From contig NZ_JAKZGO010000003.1 of the NCBI RefSeq assembly GCF_022549785.1, positions 124,705 to 188,704 on the forward strand: DNA of 64,000 nt, written 5' to 3'. A program made the translations under genes and the position numbers. Below are positions 44,699-53,716 of this stretch, piece after piece (the first letter of the stretch is position 1; each line of letters starts with the position of its first letter). Origin of the DNA: Belliella alkalica (GTDB taxonomy: Bacteria; Bacteroidota; Bacteroidia; Cytophagales; Cyclobacteriaceae). The notes beneath the pieces were generated by a model, which searched no databases, had not been told where the DNA came from, and saw only the letters and a list, made by a program, of their open reading frames with translations.

Positions 44699-45607
44699 AT
44701 GCAGCTTTTAAATGATTTATTGAATATACAAAGTGTCTCTGGTGATGAGTCACCAATGAAGAAGTTTCTTATAAACCTTATCCTACAACGTATGCAGTCT
44801 TGGAAGGTTACACCTTTTATGTATACAGGTGAAGAATTTCATGATTGTATACTACTCAAGTTTGGTAATCCTCGTACTGCAGTATTTGCTCATATGGACA
44901 CTATTGGTTTCATGACTAGATATCATGATCAATTGATCGCAATAGGAGGGCCTGAGTCTGAAGATGGAACAGAACTAGTAGGCGAAGATTCATTAGGCCC
45001 AATCTCTTGTAAGCTAAAAAATATTGATGGAAATTTATTCCATGATTTCCCAAGAGCTATTGAAAGGGGTACAAACTTGTCTTTTGCCCAAAACATAAGG
45101 ATCCATGAGGGGTATATTCAGGCTGCTTATCTAGATAACAGACTAGGTGTATATAATGCATTGAAGGTCTGTGAGAGTTTAAAGGATGGTTGGGTGGTTT
45201 TTTCCACCTATGAAGAACATGGTGGGGGGAGTATGCCCTTTTTGTTGAAGTTTATTATGGAAAATGCACCGATCAAGCAGGCGTTGATTTCTGATATTAC
45301 GTGGGTGACAGATGGGGTGACTCACGGAAATGGTGTTGCTATCTCAATCAGAGATAAATTTATTCCCCGAAGGAGTTTTATCAATAAAGTGATAGAACTG
45401 GCTAAAAACAGCAAAGTTGCTTTCCAATTAGAGGTGGAAGATGCAGGAGGAAGTGATGGTAGGGAAATTCAGTTTTCTCCATATGCAGTAGATTGGTGTT
45501 TTATTGGTGCTCCTGAAGACAATGTACATTCGCCAAATGAGAAGGTCGCATTGTATGATTTGGAATGTATGATCGATCTGTATAAATATTTAATGACTCA
45601 TCTATAA
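44699..45607 (+). CDS. M42/M20-like zinc peptidase family protein
   Basis: 302 residues from ATG 44699 (MQLLNDLLNIQSVSG). Metal-site motifs of the M28/M42 fold are present: VFAHMDTIGF, YLDNRLGVYNAL, STYEEHGGG (Glu pair) and DITWVTDGV. It is shorter than typical M42 enzymes, so it may be a divergent aminopeptidase or an amidohydrolase; substrate unknown. A single gene ending 50 bp before a terminator. Confidence 0.75.
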   Translation: MQLLNDLLNIQSVSGDESPMKKFLINLILQRMQSWKVTPFMYTGEEFHDCILLKFGNPRTAVFAHMDTIGFMTRYHDQLIAIGGPESEDGTELVGEDSLGPISCKLKNIDGNLFHDFPRAIERGTNLSFAQNIRIHEGYIQAAYLDNRLGVYNALKVCESLKDGWVVFSTYEEHGGGSMPFLLKFIMENAPIKQALISDITWVTDGVTHGNGVAISIRDKFIPRRSFINKVIELAKNSKVAFQLEVEDAGGSDGREIQFSPYAVDWCFIGAPEDNVHSPNEKVALYDLECMIDLYKYLMTHL

Positions 45608-45648
45608 TGTATTAGCAATTTTATAGGTGGATGAGAATCATTTTTTTC

Positions 45649-45656
45649 TATATTTG
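45649..45656 (+). promoter_or_regulatory. -7 element (TATATTTG) before hpt
   Basis: An exact TAnnTTTG. A transcript starting about 7 bp downstream would begin within the hairpin at 45659-45681. Confidence 0.45.
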
Positions 45657-45658
45657 TG

Positions 45659-45686
45659 ATGCCCTTGTTTATTAAGGGCATTTTTA
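45659..45686 (+). terminator. Terminator-like hairpin in the hpt leader
   Basis: ATGCCCTT and AAGGGCAT form an 8-bp stem over a 7-nt loop, followed by TTTTTATTTA. It ends the upstream peptidase transcript, and lies only 2 bp after a promoter element for hpt. Confidence 0.75.
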
Positions 45687-45693
45687 TTTAGCT

Positions 45694-46224
45694 ATGACTG
45701 TAAAATTAAAAGACAAAGAGTTTGTGCCTTTCATAAGTGCTGAGTCAATCGATCAGCGATTGAAAGTGCTTGGGACACAAATTTCAAAAGATTTTAAAAA
45801 TGACAATCCAATCCTGCTAGGAGTATTGAATGGGTCGTTTATGTTTCTATCAGATCTTGCTAAATATATTGAGATACCTTCTGAATTCACTTTTGTGAAG
45901 CTTTCATCCTATTCAGGAGAGAATTCTACAGGTCAGGTTAAAAGCTTAATTGGTTTGGATACTGATTTGAAAGGTAGAAGGGTAATTATAGTAGAAGACA
46001 TTGTAGATTCTGGTTTGAGCATGAATCACCTTCTGGAAAATCTACAAGTAAAAGATCCTCTTGATATTTCGATAGTATCATTATTATTTAAGCCAGAAGC
46101 CTTGAAGTTTCCGGTTAAAATAGATTACATTGGTTTTGAAATACCGAATAAGTTTGTAGTTGGGTATGGCTTGGATTATGATGGTTTGGGAAGAAATTTG
46201 CCATCTATTTATCAATTGAAATAA
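45694..46224 (+). CDS. hpt: Hypoxanthine phosphoribosyltransferase
   Basis: 176 residues. The PRPP loop is IIVEDIVDSGLSM, with GVLNGSFMFLSDL and VKLSSYSG as typical HPRT segments and YIGFEIPNKFVVGYGLDYD at the C-terminus. It salvages hypoxanthine and guanine to IMP and GMP. adk follows 68 bp downstream. Confidence 0.94.
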   Translation: MTVKLKDKEFVPFISAESIDQRLKVLGTQISKDFKNDNPILLGVLNGSFMFLSDLAKYIEIPSEFTFVKLSSYSGENSTGQVKSLIGLDTDLKGRRVIIVEDIVDSGLSMNHLLENLQVKDPLDISIVSLLFKPEALKFPVKIDYIGFEIPNKFVVGYGLDYDGLGRNLPSIYQLK

Positions 46225-46292
46225 CCGTCGAATGAGTGTCTGTTGCACTTATTGATATCTTATAATTAAAAATAATTCCAAAAGAATTTGTT

Positions 46293-46865
46293 ATGCTTAA
46301 TATAGTATTGTTTGGCCCTCCTGGAGCAGGTAAAGGAACTCAAAGCGAGAAGCTAATTGAGAAATATGATTTAATTCATCTGTCAACAGGCGATTTGTTT
46401 AGAAAACATCTTGGTGAAGGTACAGAGTTGGGTAAATTGGCTCGTAAGTATATGGACGAAGGCAGATTGGTGCCTGATGAAGTTGTGATTGGAATGGTCG
46501 AAGACAAAATCAAAGAAACTAAAGATGGAAATGGTTTTATTTTCGATGGTTTTCCAAGAACAGTAGCTCAAGCCAGTGCGCTTGATAAGGTATTGGAGGA
46601 TTTAGGACTGAAGATTTCAGGGATGATTGCCTTAGATGTTCCAGAAGACATTTTAAAAGAGCGAATTCGTGAAAGAGGTAAAACATCCGGAAGGGTGGAT
46701 GATCAGGATGATTCAAAAATCGAAACCCGTATAAAAGTTTATTTGGATGAAACCTTGCCTGTAGCTGGATTTTATGATAATCAAAGCAAGCTAACCAAAA
46801 TTCACGGCGTTGGAACCATAGACGAAATATTCAACAACATCGCAAAAGTGATAGATCAGTATTAA
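46293..46865 (+). CDS. adk: Adenylate kinase
   Basis: 190 residues: P-loop GPPGAGKGTQ, LSTGDLFR, GFPRTVAQA, and a short LID (RGKTSGRVDDQDDSKIETR) without the four zinc cysteines. It interconverts AMP, ADP and ATP. The short-LID form is normal in this phylum. It is followed by the obgE promoter and hairpin. Confidence 0.97.
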   Translation: MLNIVLFGPPGAGKGTQSEKLIEKYDLIHLSTGDLFRKHLGEGTELGKLARKYMDEGRLVPDEVVIGMVEDKIKETKDGNGFIFDGFPRTVAQASALDKVLEDLGLKISGMIALDVPEDILKERIRERGKTSGRVDDQDDSKIETRIKVYLDETLPVAGFYDNQSKLTKIHGVGTIDEIFNNIAKVIDQY

Positions 46866-46880
46866 TAATCAAATATTTAT

Positions 46881-46888
46881 TACCTTTG
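46881..46888 (+). promoter_or_regulatory. -7 element (TACCTTTG) before obgE
   Basis: An exact TAnnTTTG, 71 bp before the GTG start and 16 bp before a terminator-like hairpin, repeating the arrangement seen at hpt. Confidence 0.45.
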
Positions 46889-46904
46889 TGGCATCAAATA
46901 TTTT

Positions 46905-46932
46905 GGCTAAGCATATTTGCTTAGCCTTTTTT
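46905..46932 (+). terminator. Terminator-like hairpin in the obgE leader
   Basis: GGCTAAGC and GCTTAGCC pair perfectly over a 6-nt loop and are followed by TTTTTT. It can end the adk transcript, but lies downstream of a promoter element for obgE. Confidence 0.8.
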
Positions 46933-46951
46933 ATTCCAAAAATTATATATC

Positions 46952-47944
46952 GTGGCAGATTCCAATTTTATAGATTATGTGAAGTTTTGCTCTAGGTCTG
47001 GAGCCGGAGGAGCTGGCTCAGTTCATTTCCGAAGAGAAAAACATGTGCCAAAAGGAGGTCCTGATGGTGGCGATGGTGGTAGAGGAGGGCATATCATCCT
47101 CAGGGGAAGTTCACAATTATGGACTTTGCTACATTTGAAATATAAAAAACATGTTATTGCTGAAGCCGGAAAGAATGGTGAAGGAGGGAGGAGAACTGGC
47201 AGAGACGGTCAAGATATCATCTTGGAAGTTCCTTTGGGGACAGTAGCAAAAGATGCAGAAACATTTGAATTACGTCACGAAATTACAGAAGATGGTCAAG
47301 AAGTTATTTTGACTCGTGGTGGTAGAGGAGGTTTAGGCAATGATCATTTCAAAACAGCGACAAATCAAGCCCCCCACTATGCACAGCCTGGTGAAGAAGG
47401 AATAGAAGAGTGGATTGTTTTGGAATTGAAGTTACTGGCAGATGTAGGTTTGGTTGGTTTTCCAAATGCTGGAAAATCTACTTTACTCTCTAGTATATCA
47501 GCAGCTAGACCTGAGATAGGAGATTATCCCTTCACTACTTTGGTTCCAAATCTTGGGGTGATTCCTTACAGAGATGATAAATCCTTTGTAATGGCAGATA
47601 TCCCTGGGATAATCGAAGGGGCAGCTGAGGGTAGAGGTCTTGGAATAAGGTTCTTAAGACATATTGAGAGGAATTCTATCTTGCTGTTTATGATCCCGAC
47701 AGATGCCGAGAGTATAAGTGAGCAGTATAGGATACTTTTGGGTGAATTAGAAAAGTATAATCCAGAACTCCTAGATAAAAAGCGTCTTTTGGCAATAACC
47801 AAAGCAGATATGCTTGACGAGGGATTGATGAAAGAGATGGAAGCTGACGTGCCAAAAGAACTCCCTTATGTTTTTATTTCTTCAGTAAGTCAATTCAACT
47901 TAGACAAATTGAAAGACATGCTATGGCAGGCTATCAATGACTGA
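46952..47944 (+). CDS. obgE: GTPase Obg (GTG start)
   Basis: 330 residues, starting at GTG. A glycine-rich Obg fold (1-158; [12 protein letters not shown] and [11 protein letters not shown]) precedes the GTPase domain with [26 protein letters not shown] and the TKAD specificity motif. It is an essential ribosome-associated GTPase for 50S assembly. No C-terminal OCT domain is present, as in other members of this phylum. Confidence 0.96.
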   Translation: MADSNFIDYVKFCSRSGAGGAGSVHFRREKHVPKGGPDGGDGGRGGHIILRGSSQLWTLLHLKYKKHVIAEAGKNGEGGRRTGRDGQDIILEVPLGTVAKDAETFELRHEITEDGQEVILTRGGRGGLGNDHFKTATNQAPHYAQPGEEGIEEWIVLELKLLADVGLVGFPNAGKSTLLSSISAARPEIGDYPFTTLVPNLGVIPYRDDKSFVMADIPGIIEGAAEGRGLGIRFLRHIERNSILLFMIPTDAESISEQYRILLGELEKYNPELLDKKRLLAITKADMLDEGLMKEMEADVPKELPYVFISSVSQFNLDKLKDMLWQAIND

Positions 47945-48137
47945 CCTGTGTCAGATTGTCAGTTTTAGCCCTATGGCAAACAAATTGATAATCATACTAA
48001 GAAATCAAAACAGATTGTATACATACATTTCTCAAATTTGAATTTAGGTTAATTTCACTTTCTAAAAAGAGAAGGTTTAGTAGCGTAGTCTGTGAATGTA
48101 AAAGTGTCAAGTAATTTGAAACGTGACAATTAAAGAT

Positions 48138-48698
48138 ATGAATAAAGAAAATATGACTTCAGAAGCAGAAGAGATTCTAAAAAATGAAGTGCCTGCACAA
48201 GAGGAGAATGTTGAAAATAATGATGAGCAAGTTGCTGTAGACAGCAAAGGAGAGGAGAAGTTACTTGCGGAAATTCAGGAATTGAAGGACAAATACTTAA
48301 GATTGTATTCTGAATTTGAGAATTATAGAAGAAGAACTTCAAAAGAACGCCTTGATTTAATCAAGACCGCTTCGCAAGATTTAATGTCGGAAATAATCCC
48401 AGTTGTGGATGATTTCGAAAGAGCATTCAAAGCAAGTGAGAGTGAAGAAGATGCAAATAAAGTGAGAGAAGGGAACTTATTAGTGTTTCAAAAATTCCAA
48501 AAAATCCTTGAAAACAAAGGTTTGAAGCCTATGGAAGGTTTGGTAGGAGAACCTTTTGATGCAGATACACAAGAAGCGATCACCCAGATTCCTTCTCCTT
48601 CTGAAGACCTCAAGGGAAAAGTAATAGATGTTGTAGAAAAAGGATATACTTTAGGTGACAAAGTTGTCAGGTATGCTAAAGTTGTCATAGGAGCGTAA
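48138..48698 (+). CDS. grpE: Nucleotide exchange factor GrpE
   Basis: 186 residues from ATG 48138; a GTG 15 bp upstream is also in frame. An acidic N-terminus leads to a long coiled coil and [21 protein letters not shown], then the beta-wing ([32 protein letters not shown]). It releases ADP from DnaK. dnaJ follows 5 bp later. dnaK is not in the window. Confidence 0.95.
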   Translation: MNKENMTSEAEEILKNEVPAQEENVENNDEQVAVDSKGEEKLLAEIQELKDKYLRLYSEFENYRRRTSKERLDLIKTASQDLMSEIIPVVDDFERAFKASESEEDANKVREGNLLVFQKFQKILENKGLKPMEGLVGEPFDADTQEAITQIPSPSEDLKGKVIDVVEKGYTLGDKVVRYAKVVIGA

Positions 48699-48703
48699 TT
48701 GAT

Positions 48704-49816
48704 ATGGCAAAAAGAGACTATTACGAAGTGTTGGGAGTTGCTAAAAATGCAACACCAGATGAGATTAAGAAAGCCTACAGAAAGCTAGCGATACAGTTTC
48801 ACCCGGATAAAAATCCAGATAATCCAGAAGCTGAGGACAAATTCAAAGAAGCAGCTGAAGCTTATGAGGTATTAAGTAACCAGGAGAAGCGTCAAAGGTA
48901 CGATCAGTTTGGTCATCAGGGAGTTGGTGGGAATGGTGGATTTGGCGGTGGCGGAATGAATATGGATGACATATTCAGCCAATTTGGAGATATCTTCGGT
49001 GGTGGAGGTGGAGGCTTTGAGTCGTTTTTTGGTGGAGGAGGAAGAGGTAGAAGAACCAAAAAAGGAACTAATCTACGTGTGAAATTGAAGCTAACTCTCA
49101 AAGAGGTAGCAAATGGTGTAGAAAAGAAAATCAAAGTTAAGAGGCACGTTTTAGCTGATGGGGTTACATTTACCACTTGTAGAACTTGTCAGGGAACTGG
49201 TCAAGTGAAAAAGGTAGTAAATACGATGCTTGGGCAAATGGTGTCTGCCAGTACCTGTCCCGCCTGTGGTGGTAACGGGCAAATGATAGATAAAAAGCCA
49301 GCAGAAGCAGATGCGCGCGGCTTGATCTTGAAAGAAGAAGTCATTGCGATCAATATACCTGGAGGGGTTGCAGATGGTATGCAATTGAGCATGTCTGGAA
49401 AAGGTAACGAGACTGCTGGTGGTATTGCTGGAGATTTGTTGATCGTAATCGAAGAGATAGAAGACGAAATCCTTCAAAGAGATGGGAATAACGTTGTCTA
49501 TGATCTTTATGTAAGTTTCATTGATGCAGCCTTGGGGGCGCAAGTAGAGGTGCCAACGATAGATGGAAAAGTCAAAATAAAGATCGATGCGGCTACACAA
49601 AGTGGGAAAATGCTTCGACTCAAAGGTAAAGGTATAAAAGACATCAATGGTTATGGAAAAGGTGACCAGCTGATTCATGTCAATGTATGGACTCCTAAAC
49701 AATTAAGCAAAGAAGAGAAGCTAATTTTAGAAGGTCTGAAAGACTCAGAGAACTTCAAGCCAGATCCGGGAAACTCAGAGAAAAGTTTCTTTGATAAGAT
49801 GAAAGAATTTTTTTAA
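48704..49816 (+). CDS. dnaJ: Chaperone DnaJ with only two zinc-finger CXXCXGXG motifs
   Basis: 370 residues: J-domain (HPD at 33-35), G/F region (73-125, very Gly-rich), Cys-rich region, and two C-terminal substrate-binding domains. Classical DnaJ has four CXXCXGXG motifs in two zinc sites. Here only two remain, C159/C162 (CRTCQGTG) and C185/C188 (CPACGGNG). At the positions of motifs 1 and 4 the sequence reads HVLADGVTF and [10 protein letters not shown]. By position the lost pair is zinc centre I and the kept pair is centre II. Linked to grpE. Confidence 0.93.
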   Translation: MAKRDYYEVLGVAKNATPDEIKKAYRKLAIQFHPDKNPDNPEAEDKFKEAAEAYEVLSNQEKRQRYDQFGHQGVGGNGGFGGGGMNMDDIFSQFGDIFGGGGGGFESFFGGGGRGRRTKKGTNLRVKLKLTLKEVANGVEKKIKVKRHVLADGVTFTTCRTCQGTGQVKKVVNTMLGQMVSASTCPACGGNGQMIDKKPAEADARGLILKEEVIAINIPGGVADGMQLSMSGKGNETAGGIAGDLLIVIEEIEDEILQRDGNNVVYDLYVSFIDAALGAQVEVPTIDGKVKIKIDAATQSGKMLRLKGKGIKDINGYGKGDQLIHVNVWTPKQLSKEEKLILEGLKDSENFKPDPGNSEKSFFDKMKEFF

Positions 49817-49822
49817 AATTGA

Positions 49823-49849
49823 GGCTGGAAATTTTTCCAGCCTTTTTTT
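49823..49849 (+). terminator. Terminator of grpE-dnaJ
   Basis: GGCTGGAA and TTCCAGCC with a 4-nt loop, then seven T, 6 bp after the dnaJ stop. Confidence 0.9.
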
Positions 49850-49894
49850 CTACTCAGAAAAAACCTTTTCTAATTATCACCGTAATTTATCCGT

Positions 49895-50782
49895 ATGTTG
49901 AGAGGATTGTGTTTTATGATTTGTCTTGTTTTTGGAGTCGAAATACCTTCAAAAGCCCAGATAAACAAAATTTTTAAAATTGAAGAAAGAAAAGGTTATA
50001 ATTTAGTTCACGTTGATTTCAACGTGTACAAGGGGATTACTGAGCTCAAAAGAAACCATGGTGATTTGCCTTTAATCATAAATTCATCCTTGTCAAAAGT
50101 CAATATTCTTCCAACATTTTCTCATGAAATAAAGGATGGGGTTTTGTCCACACACTTGGTTCATAGAAATGTGGAGTCTGAAACTTTGGGAAAAAGCCTT
50201 TCCTATAAGCTTTTTTCCAGTGATTCTGAGGACTTTGATCACAAATGGGACGTAGGATTAAGTTCCAATCATCTTTATGATCTTGATCTTTATTTTGGCG
50301 TAGGGAAAGCTGATCTTGACTTTTCATATATTCCTGTCTCAAATTGTAAAATCAAGTCCGCAAGTGCTGACATAAAATTGGATTTCAGCAAAAAAGTTGC
50401 TAACTCAGTTACGATGGATACAATGATGGTATCTATTAATATGGGCAGTTTGGATGCTACAAATATTAATTATGCAAATGCAGAAAATATGATATTTGAG
50501 ATTAATTATGGTACGTTGAATCTGTCGTTTTCTGAAAATATTCTGCACGATTTAAAAGTATCTGCTGTAGTCGGGGCAGGTAAAGTTAACCTGACACTTC
50601 CAGATCAATCCCAACCCTATAGATTGAAAATAATCTCAACTGCAATGACAAGGACTCACCTTCCCAAATACTTAAAGGACATAGGAGATAAGACTTACGT
50701 AAGCAAGAGTTACAAGGCTGATGCGCCAGATCTTATGGAACTTACGATAGATGTTTCTGTAGGTTCCCTTACAGTTAAATAG
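49895..50782 (+). CDS. Exported protein with LiaF/DUF4097-like beta-helical domain
   Basis: 295 residues. A signal peptide (cleavage near SKA-QI) precedes strand repeats of the type LYDLDLYFGVGKADLDFS, MVSINMGSLDATNI, FEINYGTLNLSFS and VSAVVGAGKVNLTLP. Repeating G-x-(A/V/L)-x-(L/V) ladders are characteristic of the toast-rack/LiaF-C beta-helix. Function unknown; it may sense the cell envelope. It lies 45 bp before an ABC exporter pair and may belong to that operon. Confidence 0.6.
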   Translation: MLRGLCFMICLVFGVEIPSKAQINKIFKIEERKGYNLVHVDFNVYKGITELKRNHGDLPLIINSSLSKVNILPTFSHEIKDGVLSTHLVHRNVESETLGKSLSYKLFSSDSEDFDHKWDVGLSSNHLYDLDLYFGVGKADLDFSYIPVSNCKIKSASADIKLDFSKKVANSVTMDTMMVSINMGSLDATNINYANAENMIFEINYGTLNLSFSENILHDLKVSAVVGAGKVNLTLPDQSQPYRLKIISTAMTRTHLPKYLKDIGDKTYVSKSYKADAPDLMELTIDVSVGSLTVK

Positions 50783-50826
50783 ATTTTTTATTTGCAAATC
50801 ACTACATTTAAAAAAAAGATATTGCA

Positions 50827-51729
50827 TTGAATATTTTAGAAATCAGTCACCTAAGTAAGGCTTTTGAAAATCATGTTGCTCTTAAAGATATAAATCTAAG
50901 CATTCCTAAGGGGTCAATCTTCGGTTTGCTAGGCCCAAACGGTGCTGGTAAAACCACTTTGATCAGGATAATCAATCAGATTATAGATGCAAATGAAGGA
51001 GAGATATTTTTCAGAAATGAGAAATTACATCCAAAACATATCCCATTCATAGGATATCTTCCCGAAGAAAGGGGCTTATATAAGAAAATGAAAGTTTGGG
51101 ATCAGTTGATTTTTTTTGCAAGGCTGAAAGGAATGTCTCTTGATGAAGCTAAATCGAAAGTGAATTTTTGGCTAGACAAACTCGCTATACAGACATGGAA
51201 GGAGAAGAAAATTGAAGATCTTTCAAAAGGAATGGCTCAAAAAATCCAGTTTATAGCTACAGTCATTCATGAGCCTGAACTTTTGATTCTAGATGAGCCT
51301 TTCTCAGGTTTTGACCCAGTCAATGCGGAATTAATCAAGAATGAGATATTGGAACTCAGGGAAAAGGGAATCACCATAGTGCTTTCCACCCATAGGATGG
51401 AATCCATCGAGCTATTGTGTGATCAAATAGCAATGATTCATCGGTCCGAATTGATTCTCAGTGGTGGGCTTTTAGAAGTAAAGAGGAAGTTTAGAAACAA
51501 AATCTATAAAGTTATTTTAGAACCTCGAGGGGAGCTAGATGTACCAAAAGAATGGAAATCCATTACTATAGGAAACCAAATAATATTGGAAGTGCCACTT
51601 CAGCAAAAAAGCCCAAATATGTTATTGAATGAAATGATAGCATTGGGGGAGGTACAAGGTTTTTCAGAAATAATTCCGACAATGGAAGAGATCTTTATCC
51701 AACAAATCAAATCCCATTCTTATGAATAA
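50827..51729 (+). CDS. ABC transporter ATP-binding protein (TTG start)
   Basis: 300 residues starting at TTG, since no ATG precedes the conserved LEISHLSKAF. Walker A GPNGAGKTT, Q-loop (GYLPEERGLY), signature LSKGMAQK and Walker B LLILDEPFSGFDP are complete. A C-terminal extension of about 90 residues is typical of NatA-type exporters. It overlaps the permease gene by 8 bp. Confidence 0.92.
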   Translation: MNILEISHLSKAFENHVALKDINLSIPKGSIFGLLGPNGAGKTTLIRIINQIIDANEGEIFFRNEKLHPKHIPFIGYLPEERGLYKKMKVWDQLIFFARLKGMSLDEAKSKVNFWLDKLAIQTWKEKKIEDLSKGMAQKIQFIATVIHEPELLILDEPFSGFDPVNAELIKNEILELREKGITIVLSTHRMESIELLCDQIAMIHRSELILSGGLLEVKRKFRNKIYKVILEPRGELDVPKEWKSITIGNQIILEVPLQQKSPNMLLNEMIALGEVQGFSEIIPTMEEIFIQQIKSHSYE

Positions 51730-53035
51730 GGTTTTTTTAGTGATTCAGAGAGAGTATTTGGCCAGGGTGAAGAAGAAGTCATTTTTGTTTGCGACTATTC
51801 TGACACCTTTGATTTTCCCTACTGTGATGGGAATATTTCTATGGATTGCTGTAGGGGAAGAAAAGGGAGCTTCTTTGAGAATCATTGAGGTTGTTGATGA
51901 AAACAATCTATTTTTCTTAGAAAGTAGAGATCAGTATGCCTTTTCTTTTTCCAAAGTAGATATTGAGGAAGGTAAGCGACAGGTTCAGTCGGGAGAAAGG
52001 TTTGGCTTTTTATATATTCCCAAAATTCAACTTGATAATCCTTCTGGGATAACCTATTTCGGAGAGACCAATCCAAGTATGACTTTCATCGCTGACATGG
52101 AATCCAGTCTGAAAAGGAGAATTGAAGAACAACGGATGATGGAATCAGGGATAGATCCAAAAGTACTGGATGCTTATAGGACGCGGGTGAGTATCCAATC
52201 GATTACCCTTGATAACTCAGGTAATGAAAAAATTACTGATGCTACTATCAACTATGGGATTGGTTTTTTTACAGGGATACTGATTTACATTTTCATTTTC
52301 GTCTATGGGAATCAGATTATGCAGGGTGTTATTGAGGAGAAATCTAGCCGAATCATTGAGATTTTGGTTTCTTCAATCAAACCATTTCAATTGATGTTGG
52401 GAAAAATAATTGGGATAGGTGCGGTTGGGCTTACTCAGTTTCTCATTTGGTTGATGCTCATAGCAGGAGTTTCTAGTATAGTGATAGGGTATTTTGGCAT
52501 GCAAATGCCGCAACAAACAGCTATGGAACTAGCTAGTCCAGCCATGACAGAGATGTCAAATATGAACATCAGTAATGATTATTCTGAAATCCTTCAGGTT
52601 ATTGGTGGGATTGATTTTGTCAAAATAGCATTGACCTTTATCTTTTACTTTATAGGAGGTTATTTGTTGTATGGGTCTTTCTTTGCGGCTATTGGGGCTG
52701 CTGTAGATACACCTTCTGATGCGCAACAGTTTATGTTACCCGTTACCATACCTTTATTGATAGCTTATCTCGGCTTGTTTGTTTTTGTACTTGATGATCC
52801 CAATAGCAATGTGTCCTTTTGGCTCTCAGTTGTCCCCTTTACATCTCCTATTGCAATGATGGGGAGAGCCAGTTACGGCGTTCCATTCTTCGATCTTGCT
52901 TTATCAATGTCCCTATTGATAGTTGGGTTTTTGTTCACAACTTGGATGGCAGGGAAAATCTATAAAATCGGGATACTCATGCATGGAAGTAAGGTGAATT
53001 ATAAAACTCTATGGAAATGGATAAAAATGAACTAA
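51722..53035 (+). CDS. ABC transporter permease (NatB/ABC2 type)
   Basis: 437 residues: an N-terminal membrane helix (about 22-42), a large extracytoplasmic domain (45-175), then five or six membrane helices. GVIEEKSSRIIEILVSSIKPFQLMLGKIIGIGAVGLTQF is the family coupling segment. With the preceding ATPase it forms a heteromeric exporter, possibly of sodium or a lipid or peptide; substrate unknown. Confidence 0.9.
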   Translation: MNKVFLVIQREYLARVKKKSFLFATILTPLIFPTVMGIFLWIAVGEEKGASLRIIEVVDENNLFFLESRDQYAFSFSKVDIEEGKRQVQSGERFGFLYIPKIQLDNPSGITYFGETNPSMTFIADMESSLKRRIEEQRMMESGIDPKVLDAYRTRVSIQSITLDNSGNEKITDATINYGIGFFTGILIYIFIFVYGNQIMQGVIEEKSSRIIEILVSSIKPFQLMLGKIIGIGAVGLTQFLIWLMLIAGVSSIVIGYFGMQMPQQTAMELASPAMTEMSNMNISNDYSEILQVIGGIDFVKIALTFIFYFIGGYLLYGSFFAAIGAAVDTPSDAQQFMLPVTIPLLIAYLGLFVFVLDDPNSNVSFWLSVVPFTSPIAMMGRASYGVPFFDLALSMSLLIVGFLFTTWMAGKIYKIGILMHGSKVNYKTLWKWIKMN

Positions 53036-53037
53036 TC

Positions 53038-53065
53038 AAAAAGCCCGAAAAGTATCGGGCTTTTT
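53038..53065. terminator. Bidirectional terminator between exporter and dps
   Basis: AAAAAGCCCGA and TCGGGCTTTTT form an 11-bp stem over 6 nt. It lies between the permease on + and dps on -. Confidence 0.9.
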
Positions 53066-53099
53066 GACTTTTACTTTGATGATTTTTTTAGTCAGTCAC

Positions 53100-53570
53100 T
53101 TACTTTAAGTAAGCCGAAAGCATCCATACAATTTTTTCTTTTCCTGTAATGTATCCGCTCATTAGATCTACTGTACCCTCGTCATTCTGTTCTGAAGCCG
53201 CATCCAATGCCTCTCTTTCAAGTTTCAACAATACATTGAGGTTTTCTCTGACAGTTTCCACCATTTTTTTGGCATCATTGATTTCTTTTGCTTCTTTGAT
53301 TTCAGAGTGGGCAATATACTCCTCAAAAGAAGACAAAGGTCTTTCTCCTAAAGTCAAAATTCTTTCCGCTGTCTCATCGATCCCTAAATTCGCCTCGTTG
53401 TATAGTTCTTCAAATTTGGCATGTAACTCGAAGAAATTAGGCCCTGATACGTTCCAATGGAAGTTTCTTAAGTTTTGATAATATATCTCGTAATTTGCCA
53501 GTAGGCTGTTTAGTTTTTTGACTAATTTTTTACTGTCTTTTATTTCTAATCCTATATCGTTTGTGCTCAT
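53100..53570 (-). CDS. dps: Dps/ferritin-like DNA-protection protein
   Basis: 156 residues from ATG 53570 (MSTNDIGLEI); upstream codons lie over the promoter. The ferroxidase residues are in FHWNVSGPNFFELHAKFEELY and IDETAERI. Dps stores iron and protects DNA during starvation or oxidative stress as a 12-mer. It ends ahead of the bidirectional terminator. Confidence 0.94.
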   Translation of the reverse strand: MSTNDIGLEIKDSKKLVKKLNSLLANYEIYYQNLRNFHWNVSGPNFFELHAKFEELYNEANLGIDETAERILTLGERPLSSFEEYIAHSEIKEAKEINDAKKMVETVRENLNVLLKLEREALDAASEQNDEGTVDLMSGYITGKEKIVWMLSAYLK

Positions 53571-53608
53571 TTTATTATATTTTTGGTTTCTTACTATACT
53601 TAATGGAA

Positions 53609-53616
53609 CAAATATA
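53609..53616 (-). promoter_or_regulatory. -7 element (TATATTTG) of dps
   Basis: An exact TAnnTTTG on the minus strand. A TTTG lies 14 bp upstream (53631-53634), closer than the usual 19. The leader is about 35 nt. Confidence 0.5.
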
Positions 53617-53716
53617 AAGCCATACTCAATCAAAGTAAATTTTGTCCGATTGATAATAACTATCGGAATATTGAGTTCTCTATAATGTTACGCCCAAATT
53701 CAATTAGAGTTACAAA

